The notes under the pieces are model-generated. The model was not told the origin of the DNA. It ran no database searches and saw only the letters and a list, made by a program, of their open reading frames with translations. This document shows, in pieces, positions 43,149 to 51,739 of a stretch of 63,483 bases of DNA (positions are counted from its first letter, which is position 1; every line of letters starts with the position of its first letter). Where the stretch lies: positions 1 to 63,483 of the forward strand of contig CALEYW010000075.1 of assembly GCA_937927945.1 (NCBI GenBank), in the 5' to 3' direction. Origin of the DNA: an uncultured candidate division WPS-2 bacterium. GTDB taxonomy: Bacteria > Vulcanimicrobiota > Vulcanimicrobiia > Vulcanimicrobiales > Vulcanimicrobiaceae. A program made the translations under genes and the position numbers.

Positions 43149-44419
43149 TACCGCGCCGCTTCGAGCGCTGCGGCCAACTCCCCGTCCCGGCCGGGTGGGA
43201 TCGTGCGCAGGTCGAGCAGCACGGTGTCGCCGTCGACGCGCGCGACGACGGGCGTCTCGCCGAGCCGCAACCGAGCGGCCGCGGCGTTGGGGTCGCCGTG
43301 CTCCGGCCGCCAGGCCAGCGCGAGCGACGGAATGCTCGCGAGCGGCAGCGTCCCGCCGCCGGCGAAGCCGTCGTGTTCGACGACCGTCAGCGTGAGTGCG
43401 GGGAGGCGCGCGCGCAGCGCGTCGGCGCGTGCGCGCAGCGCGTCGAGCGGCGTGCCGAGCATCGCGTACAGCGGGATTGCTGCGCGCGACGCCGGATCGA
43501 GGTGCAGCCGCAGCGTCGCGGCGAGCGCCGCGATCGTCGCCGATCCGACCCGCAGCGCGCGCAGCAGCGGGTTCGCGCGCATCCGCCCGATCGCCGCGGT
43601 CCGGCCGACCAGAATTCCGGCTTGCGGGCCGCCCAGTAACTTGTCCCCGGAGAACGCGACGAGGTCGATGCCGTCGGCGACCGCTTCCCCGACAGTGCGC
43701 TCCGCGGGCAATCCGTACTCGGTCAGGTCGGTCAGCGCGCCGCTCCCGAGATCCTCGAGCAGCGGAACGCCGACCCGTCGGCCGAGTTCGCTCAGCGTGC
43801 TAGGCGCGACGTCATCGGTGAAGCCTTCGATCCGAAAATTCGACCGGTGCGCGCGCATCAGGAGCGCGGTGCGCGGCGAGAGCGCGCGCACGTAATCGTC
43901 GAGCCGGACCTTGTTCGCGGTGCCGACTTCGACCAGCGTCGCGCCGCTGCGGGCCAGCACGTCGGGAAGCCGGAAACCGCCGCCGATCTCGACCAATTGG
44001 TTGCGCGCGATGACGACCTCGCGCGGCGAACCGTCGGGTGCGCGCGCGAACGTGTCGAGCACGAGCAGCACCGCGGCGGCGCAATTGTTCACGACGAGCG
44101 CGTCGTCGGCACCCGTCGCGGCGCGCAGCAGCGCGCCGAGCCGGTCGTAACGGGAACCGCGCGTCCCCTCGTCCAGATCGTATTCGAGATTCGATGCGCC
44201 GCCGGCGGCGCGCTCGATCGCGGCGATCGCTTCGGGGGCGAGCGGCGCGCGGCCGAGGTTCGTGTGCAGCAAAATCCCGGTCGCGTTCAGCACGCCGGTC
44301 AAACCGCTGCGCGCCTCGCGCTCCAACCGTACGACAACGTCGTCGACGATCGCAGCCGGCTCCGGGGTCGCCGCCGACTCGCGGGCAGCGTGAACCGCCG
44401 CGACGGTATGGCGCTTCAC
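43148..44419 (-). CDS. selA: L-seryl-tRNA(Sec) selenium transferase SelA
   Basis: PLP enzyme that converts Ser-tRNA(Sec) to Sec-tRNA(Sec). Conserved blocks: VLNATGILLHTNLGRAPL, SNLEYDLDEGTRGSR, VVNNCAAAVLLVL, and DLVAFSGDKLLGGPQAGILV with the PLP Lys. With GTG 44419 (GGAGGG upstream) the protein has 423 residues and lacks the first helix of the tRNA-binding N-domain. The same frame continues upstream and encodes exactly that helix (LPAVHRILDEPRIARFVPLL), but with no ATG/GTG/TTG beyond TTG 44437. CTG codons at 44491 and 44512 are candidates, so the true start is probably non-canonical. Confidence 0.95.
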   Translation of the reverse strand: MKRHTVAAVHAARESAATPEPAAIVDDVVVRLEREARSGLTGVLNATGILLHTNLGRAPLAPEAIAAIERAAGGASNLEYDLDEGTRGSRYDRLGALLRAATGADDALVVNNCAAAVLLVLDTFARAPDGSPREVVIARNQLVEIGGGFRLPDVLARSGATLVEVGTANKVRLDDYVRALSPRTALLMRAHRSNFRIEGFTDDVAPSTLSELGRRVGVPLLEDLGSGALTDLTEYGLPAERTVGEAVADGIDLVAFSGDKLLGGPQAGILVGRTAAIGRMRANPLLRALRVGSATIAALAATLRLHLDPASRAAIPLYAMLGTPLDALRARADALRARLPALTLTVVEHDGFAGGGTLPLASIPSLALAWRPEHGDPNAAAARLRLGETPVVARVDGDTVLLDLRTIPPGRDGELAAALEAAR

Positions 44420-44504
44420 GGTAATCCCTCCGAGCAAAGGGACGAACCGTGCGATACGCGGTTCGTCGAGAATCCGGTGAACGGCCGGCAGGCCGCTACG
44501 GGAA

Positions 44505-44837
44505 TCAGGCAGCGGCGAGGTGCTTGCCGAGCATGCTGCGGATCTGCTGCTCCGGCACGAAGCCCACGATCCGGTCGACGGCCTTGCCGCCCTTGAAGAG
44601 GATCAAGCACGGGATCCCCGAGACGCCGTACTCGCCGGCGATCGACGGGTTCTCGTCCGTGTTCAGCTTCACGAAGCTGATCTGGTCGCCCAGCGTGCCG
44701 GCGACCTTCTCGATGACGGGCGAGAGCATCTTGCACGGGCCGCACCATGGGGCCCAGAAGTCGACCAGGACGGGTTTGTCGGAACCGAGCACCTGGGTCG
44801 GGAAGGTGCTCTGCGAGACGTCGGGGATTGCGCTCAT
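44505..44837 (-). CDS. trxA: Thioredoxin
   Basis: 110 residues. VLVDFWAPWCGPCKMLSPVI has the WCGPC redox site (Cys32/Cys35), followed by FVKLNTDENPSIAGEYGVSG, IPCLILFKGGKAVDRIVGF with the conserved cis-Pro. General cytoplasmic disulfide reductase. It lies immediately upstream of selA, whose N-terminal coding reaches its stop codon, so trxA, selA and selB are likely one transcript. Both active-site residues are Cys (TGC), not selenocysteine. Confidence 0.95.
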   Translation of the reverse strand: MSAIPDVSQSTFPTQVLGSDKPVLVDFWAPWCGPCKMLSPVIEKVAGTLGDQISFVKLNTDENPSIAGEYGVSGIPCLILFKGGKAVDRIVGFVPEQQIRSMLGKHLAAA

Positions 44838-44912
44838 GATTGTGGGTTGGATACCTCCAAGCGTTCGGACCCCTCCGTAGGAGCGACGGTTTCGGCCCGG
44901 AACCTCGGAAGC

Positions 44913-45416
44913 GTGCGCCCGTTCCGACTGCTCGTCGCCCTCGCACTGGTCGCGGCCGCCTCCGGGGCCGCGCCGGCCGGAGCCGCGACGGTGATCGTCA
45001 CGACCTCGGTCGGCGGCACCGCGGCGGATACGATGCCCTTCAAGCTTTGGCACAAGCTCGTGGTGGACGCGCTCGGCCCCCGCGCGACCGTGACCGACGA
45101 CGAGCCGACCATCGCCGACGAGGCCAGCTGCCGCGCGGTACACGCTGACTATGCCGTCTTCGCCACGTTCGAACGTGCCCCGCGGCTGCCCGGCTTGGCG
45201 CAGGCCCCCGACCGGGTCTACGCGATCGCGCGCGTCACGGTGCGCAACTGCGTCACCGGAGCGCTGCTCCCGGCCCGGTTCATCCCGCTCGAAAGCGACC
45301 CCACAGCCGAACCCGGGCGCGGCGAGACGCGCCCGAACCCGTCACGCCAATGGGAGCACCCCGTACGCGCTGCGCTCGGGCGCATCCCGCTGATCGCGAC
45401 CGCGCCGCCGAAGTAA
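44913..45416 (+). CDS. Exported hypothetical protein
   Basis: 167 residues from GTG 44913 (CTCGGAAGC upstream). Signal peptide VRPFRLLVALALVAAASGAA with cleavage near AGAA. The mature part starts TVIVTTSVGGTAADTMPFKL and contains a Cys pair (ASCRAVHADY; RNCVTGALLP) that could form a disulfide. No family is recognised. Divergent from trxA and followed 4 bp later by a lipoprotein-like frame. Confidence 0.65.
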   Translation: MRPFRLLVALALVAAASGAAPAGAATVIVTTSVGGTAADTMPFKLWHKLVVDALGPRATVTDDEPTIADEASCRAVHADYAVFATFERAPRLPGLAQAPDRVYAIARVTVRNCVTGALLPARFIPLESDPTAEPGRGETRPNPSRQWEHPVRAALGRIPLIATAPPK

Positions 45417-45420
45417 CATT

Positions 45421-45777
45421 TTGCCGTCCTCAAGATCCTTGGCATCGCTCGCGATAGTCGCCATACTGCTGGCATCGTGTGCGAATGTCCGACAGGGCAG
45501 CGACCTATCGACGAACTCGACGAGAAACGACTTCCCCTCGCAGTTTTCATCGCACCCGTTCTCTGCTTCAGATGCTTCACGAGAGACGTCCGCGCGGGCG
45601 CTCTACGCGAGCACGCGGCCTCAAGTGCGCGCGAGTCTGTCCGCTGTACGTCGACCCGCGTACAAAACGCGTGACGCCATCGACGATTCCTACCTGCGCC
45701 GCCGAACTGCCGACCTGGACGAGCCTCGCGTCACCCTGAGCTTGTCGAAGGGTGACGCGAGTTCGAACTCGGCGTGA
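45421..45777 (+). CDS. Possible small lipoprotein
   Basis: 118 residues from TTG 45421. The N-terminus, SLASLAIVAILLASC, is a convincing lipoprotein signal with an LASC lipobox (Cys about residue 20). The mature part is Ser/Arg-rich without a recognised domain. Its last 20 or so codons read through a REP-like hairpin (45727-45759), so the natural end may be earlier. It begins 4 bp after the previous stop. Codon statistics are less typical than in its neighbours; I keep it because of the lipobox. Confidence 0.35.
   Translation: MPSSRSLASLAIVAILLASCANVRQGSDLSTNSTRNDFPSQFSSHPFSASDASRETSARALYASTRPQVRASLSAVRRPAYKTRDAIDDSYLRRRTADLDEPRVTLSLSKGDASSNSA
45727..45759. repeat. REP-like perfect hairpin repeat between convergent genes
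   Basis: CGCGTCACCCT and AGGGTGACGCG pair over 11 bp with loop GAGCTTGTCGA. It stands between the lipoprotein-like gene and the 3' end of gyrA, where it may also end transcription. It shares its core with the other three REP-like copies. Confidence 0.65.
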
Positions 45778-45790
45778 CGCGATTCGAGCG

Positions 45791-48385
45791 CTACACGGTG
45801 ACCGGGGGCTCGCCGGTGATGTCGGCGACGGCCTTCGATTGCTGGCCGAGGTTCGCGATGGCGATGACTTCGTCGCCTTCCGCGAGCCGCTGCAGGCGGA
45901 CGCCCTTGGTCGAGCGTCCGGCACGGCGGATCTGGCTGACCGGGATGCGGATCACCTGGTTCCCCGAGGTGATCATCAGGAGCTCGTCCTCCGGCGCAAC
46001 CAAGATCTGGTCGACGACGTGGCCGATCTCTTTCTCCTTGGCGAACGCCTTGACGCCCTTACCGCCGCGCGAGGTGTGGCGGTAGTCGTCGATCGGCGTG
46101 CGCTTCCCGAACGCGTGCGAGGTCACGATCAGCACTTCGCGCCGGTCGTCCTCCACCACGTCCATCGCGACGATCTCGTCGCCCGCGGCGAGCGTCATCG
46201 CCTTGACGCCGCGCGCCGGACGGCCCATCGGCCGAACGTCCTTCTCGTTGAAGTGCACGGCCATGCCGTCGTGCGTGGCGAGGATGATGTCGCGGTCGCC
46301 GCGGCTGAGATCGACCGCCAACAGTTCGTCGCCTTCGTCGAGACCGATCGCGATGAGCCCGTTGCGCCGCACGTTCTCGAACTCGCCGAGTTTGGTCTTC
46401 TTGATGACGCCATGGCGGGTCACCATCACCAGATACTCTTCGGTGTCGAACGCGCGCACCGGGAACAGCGCGGTGACGACTTCGCCCGGCGGCAGCTGGA
46501 GCAGGTTGACCAGTGCCGTACCGCGCGCCTGACGCGTCGAATCGGGGATCTCGTAGGCGCGCAGCCGGAACGCCCGGCCCTTGTTGGTGAAGAACAGGAC
46601 GTACTGGTGCGTCGTCGCGACGAAGAAGTTGCGGACGACGTCTTCTTTCTTGAGGTTCGAGATGCCGATGACGCCGCGACCGCCGCGGTTCTGAGCGCGG
46701 AACGTGTCGACCGAAACGCGCTTGATGTAGCCGCCGACCGTCGCGGTCACGACGACGTCGGTGTCGGCGATGATGTCTTCGATCGAGAGCTCGCCCTCGA
46801 GCGCCTCGACCGGCGTGCGGCGCGGATCGGCGAGCCGCTTGCGGACGTCGAGCGTCTCGTCGCGCACGACGATCAGCCGGCGCGCCTCCGACGCGAGGAG
46901 TCCCTTGAGGTCGCGGATCGCGACGATGAGGCCGTTGTACTCGTCCTCGATCTTCTGCCGTTCGAGTCCGACCAGCGTGCGCAGGCGCATGTCGACGATC
47001 GCGGCGGCCTGGATGTCATCGAGGCCGTTGCCGATCTCTTCGTTGAGGTCTTGCGGATCGGCGCTCGGCGGCGCGACGCTGGCCGGAAACCGCGCCATGA
47101 GGTTGGCCTTGGCTTCGTCGACCGTCGCGCTGGCACGGATGATGCTGATGACTTCGTCGATGTTGTCGAGCGCGATCCGGAAACCGCGCAGGATCTTCGC
47201 GCGGTCGCGCGCCTTGGCGAGCTCGAACTCGGCGCGCCGGCGGATGACTTCCTTGCGATGGTCGATGAAGTGGTCGAGGATGTTGCGCAGGCTGAGCACC
47301 TGCGGTTCGAGCGGCGAGGTGGCGCCGGTCGTGTGCTCCATCCGATCGCCGCGGCGGACCGGGACGAGCGCGAGCATGTTGAACGCGAAGCTCGACTGCA
47401 GCGGGGTCTGCTTGTAGAGCTGGTTGAGCACGACTTGCGGGGTCGCGTTGCGCGCCAGCTCGACGACGATGCGCATCCCCTTGCGGTTCGACTCGTCGTC
47501 GAGCCGCACGATCCCGACGATGCGTTTCTCTTGGTACGCTTCGACGATCGCCTCGACGACGCGCGTCGTCGAGACCTGGAACGGGATCTCGGAGATGACG
47601 ATCTTGTAGCGGCCCTTCTCCTCGATGATCTCGGCCTTGCCGCGCAGGGTGACCGAACCGCGGCCGGTCTTGTACGCCAGCCGGATCGCTTCTTTTCCCA
47701 TCAGCACGCCGCCGGTCGGGAAGTCGGGGCCCAGAACGATGTCCGCCAGCCCGTCGTCGAGCTCGTCGTCGGTGAGGCCCTTGCCGTTGTTCTCGATCAA
47801 GTAGCCGATCGCGTCGCAGATCTCGCCGACGTTGTGCGGCGGGATGTTCGTCGCCATGCCGACCGCGATGCCGGAGCTGCCGTTGATGAGCAGCTGGGGC
47901 AGCCGTGCGGGCAGCACGACCGGCTCCTCGGTCTGATTGTCGAAGTTGGGGACGAAATCGACGGTGTTTTTGTCGATGTCGGCGAGCATGTCGAGCGCCG
48001 GGCGTGCCAGACGCGCTTCTGTATACCGGTACGCAGCCGCGCGGTCGGGTGAGGGCGAGCCGAAATTGCCGTGGCCGTCGACCAGCGGATACCGCAGCGT
48101 GAAATCCTGCGCCATGCGCACCAGCGCGTCGTACACCGACGAATCGCCGTGCGGGTGATAGCTCTTGAGCACCTCGCCGATGACGCCGGCACACTTGCGA
48201 TGCTGCTTCGAGGGATCGAGTCCCATCTCGCGCATCGCGTACAGGATCCGGCGCTGCACGGGCTTGAGCCCGTCGCGCACGTCCGGCAAGGCGCGCGAGG
48301 CGATGACCGACATCGCGTAGGAGAGATAGCTCTCCGACATTTCGTCTTCGACGGCGATGGCGGACATGCGAGAGTCGTTGTTCAC
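45791..48385 (-). CDS. gyrA: DNA gyrase subunit A
   Basis: 864 residues from GTG 48385. Breakage-reunion subunit of gyrase. The winged-helix domain has ALPDVRDGLKPVQRRILYAM, SYHPHGDSSVYDALVRMAQD (quinolone region; Ser82 and Asp86 are the wild-type, sensitive residues) and AAYRYTEARL with catalytic Tyr121. The C-terminal beta-pinwheel carries the gyrase-specific GyrA box as QNRGGRG, which favours gyrase over topoisomerase IV ParC. gyrB is not in the window. The Shine-Dalgarno is weak (AGAAAG). Confidence 0.96.
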   Translation of the reverse strand: MNNDSRMSAIAVEDEMSESYLSYAMSVIASRALPDVRDGLKPVQRRILYAMREMGLDPSKQHRKCAGVIGEVLKSYHPHGDSSVYDALVRMAQDFTLRYPLVDGHGNFGSPSPDRAAAYRYTEARLARPALDMLADIDKNTVDFVPNFDNQTEEPVVLPARLPQLLINGSSGIAVGMATNIPPHNVGEICDAIGYLIENNGKGLTDDELDDGLADIVLGPDFPTGGVLMGKEAIRLAYKTGRGSVTLRGKAEIIEEKGRYKIVISEIPFQVSTTRVVEAIVEAYQEKRIVGIVRLDDESNRKGMRIVVELARNATPQVVLNQLYKQTPLQSSFAFNMLALVPVRRGDRMEHTTGATSPLEPQVLSLRNILDHFIDHRKEVIRRRAEFELAKARDRAKILRGFRIALDNIDEVISIIRASATVDEAKANLMARFPASVAPPSADPQDLNEEIGNGLDDIQAAAIVDMRLRTLVGLERQKIEDEYNGLIVAIRDLKGLLASEARRLIVVRDETLDVRKRLADPRRTPVEALEGELSIEDIIADTDVVVTATVGGYIKRVSVDTFRAQNRGGRGVIGISNLKKEDVVRNFFVATTHQYVLFFTNKGRAFRLRAYEIPDSTRQARGTALVNLLQLPPGEVVTALFPVRAFDTEEYLVMVTRHGVIKKTKLGEFENVRRNGLIAIGLDEGDELLAVDLSRGDRDIILATHDGMAVHFNEKDVRPMGRPARGVKAMTLAAGDEIVAMDVVEDDRREVLIVTSHAFGKRTPIDDYRHTSRGGKGVKAFAKEKEIGHVVDQILVAPEDELLMITSGNQVIRIPVSQIRRAGRSTKGVRLQRLAEGDEVIAIANLGQQSKAVADITGEPPVTV

Positions 48386-48394
48386 GGAATCTTT

Positions 48395-48562
48395 CTAACG
48401 ACGAGGGGAAGTCGGACCCGCTGCGGCCGCAGCCAGGTCGGCGAGGGCGCGATCGAGCGCCGATTGCGCCTGGGCGACGCGACCCTGCAACGCCTCGAGG
48501 TGGGCGTCGAATCGCGCGTCGAGTTCGGCGAGATGGTTGGCGGTGGCGGGGCTAGCCGTCAC
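48395..48562 (-). CDS. Small coiled-coil protein
   Basis: 55 residues from GTG 48562, which overlaps the stop of the upstream membrane-protein gene by 4 bp (GTGA). Almost wholly helical: HLAELDARFDAHLEALQGRV, AQAQSALDRALADL. No family recognised. The tight coupling supports it being a real gene, possibly a partner of the membrane protein. Confidence 0.5.
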   Translation of the reverse strand: MTASPATANHLAELDARFDAHLEALQGRVAQAQSALDRALADLAAAAAGPTSPRR

Positions 48563-48777
48563 CGCGCGGAGGGATCGCGCTTGAACAGCGCTCCGACGAG
48601 AAAACCGACCACGCCGCCGGTCAGTGCACCCGCGAGCGCGATGACGAACAGCCGGCTGGCCAGCCCGCCGCCCACGTCGAGCGTGAAGAAACGCGCGGTC
48701 AGGACGGCAGTTTCGAACGCTGCCGCGATCACCGAGCAAACCGCCCCGGCGATTATGCCGACCAGGACGTCACTCAT
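48559..48777 (-). CDS. Small membrane protein
   Basis: 72 residues from ATG 48777 (GTG 48789 possible). Two membrane helices: MSDVLVGIIAGAVCSVIAAA and LFVIALAGALTGGVVGFLVG, ending in KRDPSAR. The Gly-rich second helix resembles glycine-zipper proteins. Divergent from tsaE; coupled to the 55-residue coiled-coil protein. Function unknown. Confidence 0.6.
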   Translation of the reverse strand: MSDVLVGIIAGAVCSVIAAAFETAVLTARFFTLDVGGGLASRLFVIALAGALTGGVVGFLVGALFKRDPSAR

Positions 48778-48806
48778 CCGCAGAAGCACCTATCCCTATT
48801 CTGACT

Positions 48807-49223
48807 GTGAAGGAGGACGTCCTCGACCCAGGGCCCGCGCTCGACGCATTCGCCCGCCGGCTGGCGGCCCAACTCGCTCCAGGCGACGTGGTCGCGCTGC
48901 GCGGGCCGCTCGGCGCCGGAAAGACGACGCTGGTCCGCGCCCTGGTGCGCGCGCTACACGGCTCGGACGACGCGGTCAGCAGTCCGACCTTCGTCTTCCG
49001 CCACACGTACGCCGGGACGCCGACCATCGAGCACGTTGACCTTTACCGCATCGAGGACCCCTCCGAACTTGCCGACCTTGCGCTCGACGACGCGCTCGGC
49101 CCCGACCGGATCGTCCTCATCGAATGGCCCGACCGCGCCGAAGGGTGGCTGCCGGCCGAGCGGATCGAGGTCGCGATCGAAGGTGCCGGGGACGGCCCGC
49201 GGTCGATTTGGGTGACCCGGTGA
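48807..49223 (+). CDS. tsaE: tRNA t6A biosynthesis ATPase TsaE
   Basis: 138 residues from GTG 48807. ATPase of the TsaBDE complex that makes threonylcarbamoyl-adenosine-37 in tRNA. VALRGPLGAGKTTLVRALVR is the Walker A, SSPTFVFRHTYAG the switch region, IEHVDLYRIEDP the family motif and VLIEWPDRAEGWLP the Walker B/Trp segment. First gene of a run of overlapping genes (tsaE-tsaB-rimI). tsaD is not in the window. Confidence 0.95.
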   Translation: MKEDVLDPGPALDAFARRLAAQLAPGDVVALRGPLGAGKTTLVRALVRALHGSDDAVSSPTFVFRHTYAGTPTIEHVDLYRIEDPSELADLALDDALGPDRIVLIEWPDRAEGWLPAERIEVAIEGAGDGPRSIWVTR

Positions 49224-49870
49224 GGGTGCTCGCGCTCGACGCGGCCCTGGGCGGATTCTCGGCGGCGCTGACGGAGGGTCCCGTCGTCCGCTCCGTCTCG
49301 ACCGGCGCCCAGGATGCATTGGAACGCGGAATCGGCGCGCTCGAGGGCCTCCTCGCCGAGGCAGGCCTGGGGCTGCGCGACCTGGATCGAATCGCGGTCG
49401 GCCTCGGCCCGGGCTCGTTCACCGGAGTGCGAATCGCGGTGTCCTACGCCAAGTCGCTGGCCTATGCCAGTGGAATCCCGCTGGTCGGCATCTCGTCGTA
49501 CGACGCACTCGAGCCGGACGATGCGCCCCTCCCCGTCCTGACCGTGGTCCATGGGCGCCGAGGCGTGATCTGCGCCCGCCGCCGCGATGCCGCCGGTATC
49601 GCGGTCGCCTGCGGCCCGACCGCCGAGGTGCTCGATCGGTTGTTGATCGGGCCACCGGGCGCGCTCACCGTGAGCGGGAATACAGAGGGCGTGCTTTCGG
49701 AGATCGCCGAACGCGGTTGGACCGTGCGCGCACTCCCACCCAGAACGGACGTCCCCGCCGTCGCCATCGCCCACCTCGCGTGCACCCGCCCGCCGAGCCC
49801 GACCCCCCACGCCCTCGCCCCGGATTACGGCGAGTCGCCCGCGGTTCGCGTTCCCGGCAAAACCTCGTGA
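49220..49870 (+). CDS. tsaB: tRNA t6A biosynthesis protein TsaB
   Basis: 216 residues from GTG 49220, overlapping tsaE by 4 bp. ASKHA-fold, non-catalytic partner of TsaD. VRVLALDAALGGFSAALTEG is strand 1, IGALEGLLAEAGLGLRDLDR, and VGLGPGSFTGVRIAVSYAKS the hallmark motif. VVHGRRGVICARRRDAAG is in the position of the family's 'DAR..e.Y' region but lacks the Asp. The length is normal. Confidence 0.93.
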   Translation: MRVLALDAALGGFSAALTEGPVVRSVSTGAQDALERGIGALEGLLAEAGLGLRDLDRIAVGLGPGSFTGVRIAVSYAKSLAYASGIPLVGISSYDALEPDDAPLPVLTVVHGRRGVICARRRDAAGIAVACGPTAEVLDRLLIGPPGALTVSGNTEGVLSEIAERGWTVRALPPRTDVPAVAIAHLACTRPPSPTPHALAPDYGESPAVRVPGKTS

Positions 49871-50439
49871 AGGCCGAACTTTATCCGGCTGACTCCGACT
49901 CGCCGCGGCGGTTGGAGATCGAGCCGATGACGGCGGCGGATCTGCCGACGGTGCTGCGGATCGAGTCGGTGTCGTTCTCGACGGCGTGGCCGCTCAATGC
50001 GTTCGCGAACGAGATTCGCGACAACAAACTCGCGCATTACTTCACCGGAAGGCTCGACGGCAAGATCGTCGCCTATGGCGGCATCTGGGTGATCCTCGAA
50101 GACTCGCACGTGACGACGATCGCCGTGCATCCCGATCAGCGCGGGCTCAAGCTCGGCGAAGAGATGCTCCTCAAACTCCTGGATGAGGCGATCGCGCAAG
50201 GCGCATCGTGGATCACGCTCGAGGTGCGCGAGTCGAACGACGTCGCGCAGAAGCTCTACCGCAAATACGGCTTCACGACGGTGTCGACGCGCCGCGGCTA
50301 CTACAGCGACAACGGCGAGAACGCCCTGGTGATGTGGGCCGGCAACCTCAAGGGCGAACTGTACGCAGCCCGGCTGCGCGTGCTGCGCAGCGCCCTCGAT
50401 GCGGAGATCGCACGCCGTCCGCCGCGCGGCATGGGATGA
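49867..50439 (+). CDS. rimI: Ribosomal-protein-alanine N-acetyltransferase RimI-like
   Basis: 190 residues from GTG 49867, overlapping tsaB by 4 bp. GNAT acetyltransferase: DLPTVLRIESVSFSTAWPLN is the N-terminal RimI pattern, VTTIAVHPDQRGLKLGEEML is the acetyl-CoA motif A, LEVRESNDVAQKLYRKYGFT and RRGYYSDNGENALVM are motif B. A C-terminal extension of about 30 residues is additional. The tsaB-rimI order is the common one. Confidence 0.93.
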   Translation: MKAELYPADSDSPRRLEIEPMTAADLPTVLRIESVSFSTAWPLNAFANEIRDNKLAHYFTGRLDGKIVAYGGIWVILEDSHVTTIAVHPDQRGLKLGEEMLLKLLDEAIAQGASWITLEVRESNDVAQKLYRKYGFTTVSTRRGYYSDNGENALVMWAGNLKGELYAARLRVLRSALDAEIARRPPRGMG

Positions 50440-51140
50440 TCCTCGCGCCGCCGCCCGTCGCACTGCTGCACCGGCCGCTCGCCGCGCTCGTGCGCGCGTA
50501 CGGCTCGCCGGCTTCGGTGGCGTCGAAGGACGACGGACAACACGTCTTCTTCGGCGGCGGAACCTCGTCGCTCGACGCGATCGTCGACGACGACGCGACC
50601 GTCCATGCGTTCGACGTGGCCTTGCCGGCCGGAACGCGCTACGCGATCGACGTCGAGGGCGTCGCGCATACGCTGACGTTCGGCACGACGACGTCGCTCG
50701 GCGCGCGCAACGAACTCGCCGTCGATGCCGAAACCGAAGGGCCGAACTTCCGCGTTTTCCGGCGCGGACCCACCTCCGATTTCGTGCTGGTGTTCGATCC
50801 GAAGACCTCGCGGCTCACGCATGTCGTGGTCGGCGACCGTGCGACGCTGCTGCGGCTGGGATATCTCACCGATCCGCGCCCGACGCAAACGCGGTTTCCG
50901 TTCACCGCACCGAAGCTCAAGCACAGCGGCGTCGCCGACGGAAGCGGCGCCACCGCTACGGTGCTTCGGCTCGACCTCGATCGCGGCGGCGTCGTGCGCA
51001 CGGTCAGCGTGATCGTGCCGAGCGGCGACGACGCGTTCGACGCGCAGCTCGTCACGCGTCTGGCCGCCGACGCGTACGAGCCCGCGCGCCTCGGCGGACG
51101 CCCGATCGGCGGAAGCGTGCTGCGCGAGGTGCGCCACTGA
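50436..51140 (+). CDS. Hypothetical protein with TonB C-terminal-like domain
   Basis: 234 residues from the ATG at 50436 (ATGA overlap with rimI). No signal peptide or membrane helix is evident at the N-terminus (MILAPPPVALLHRPLAALVR is only moderately hydrophobic). The last about 50 residues, VSVIVPSGDDAFDAQLVTRL then ADAYEPARLGGRPIGGSV, follow the TonB-C pattern 'vv.sSGd..lD.aal.a...w.f.PA...G.pv'. The N-terminal two-thirds are beta-rich and unrecognised. No ExbB/D genes nearby. Confidence 0.6.
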   Translation: MILAPPPVALLHRPLAALVRAYGSPASVASKDDGQHVFFGGGTSSLDAIVDDDATVHAFDVALPAGTRYAIDVEGVAHTLTFGTTTSLGARNELAVDAETEGPNFRVFRRGPTSDFVLVFDPKTSRLTHVVVGDRATLLRLGYLTDPRPTQTRFPFTAPKLKHSGVADGSGATATVLRLDLDRGGVVRTVSVIVPSGDDAFDAQLVTRLAADAYEPARLGGRPIGGSVLREVRH

Positions 51141-51157
51141 ACGGCGGGGTCGCGTTC

Positions 51158-51739
51158 GTGCGCATGGCCCGCGCCGTGCGCGCCCAGATCGGTCAGCGCC
51201 ATCGCGTCGAGCACGTCGTGCGGGTCGCGCGGATGGCGGAACGGCTGGCCGTGGCGCACGGATTGGAGGTCGGATCGGCCCGCATGGCCGGTATGCTGCA
51301 CGATCTCGCGCGGCTCTACCCCGCCGAACGGCTGATTCGGGAGTGTACCGAGCGCGGGATGGCGATCGACGACTTCGAGCGGGCGAACCCGATCGTGCTG
51401 CACGCGCGGCTGAGCGCCGAATTGGCCCGCGAGCGCTTCGGGGTCGACGACGAGGGCGTGCTTTCCGCGATTCGCAAACACACGGTCGCCGATGCGGTCA
51501 TGAGTCCGTTGGATGCGGTCGTTTACCTCGCCGACGGGCTCGAGCCCGGGCGCGACTATCCCGAGCGGGCCGCCTTCGCCGCGCTCGCGGCACACGATCT
51601 CGGGGCGGCGATGCGCGCCGTCCTGGCTTCCTCCATCGATTATCTTCGGCGACGCGGCCAGGCGGTCGCACCGCAAACACTCGCCGCGGCGGCCGCCTAC
51701 GGGCTGACCGCCATCCCACAGGAGAACTGCCCTGCCTGA
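51158..51739 (+). CDS. yqeK: HD-domain phosphohydrolase YqeK-like (Ap4A hydrolase)
   Basis: 193 residues from GTG 51158 (ATG 51164 also possible). HD motif ligands: QRHRVEHVVRVARMAERLAV (first His), ARMAGMLHDLARLYPAERL (HD), PIVLHARLSAELARERFG (third His), AIRKHTVADAVMSPLDAVVY and LADGLEPGRDYP. This is the YqeK subfamily, which splits diadenosine tetraphosphate symmetrically. It is followed by rsfS, the usual partner, whose start overlaps its stop. Confidence 0.9.
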   Translation: MRMARAVRAQIGQRHRVEHVVRVARMAERLAVAHGLEVGSARMAGMLHDLARLYPAERLIRECTERGMAIDDFERANPIVLHARLSAELARERFGVDDEGVLSAIRKHTVADAVMSPLDAVVYLADGLEPGRDYPERAAFAALAAHDLGAAMRAVLASSIDYLRRRGQAVAPQTLAAAAAYGLTAIPQENCPA

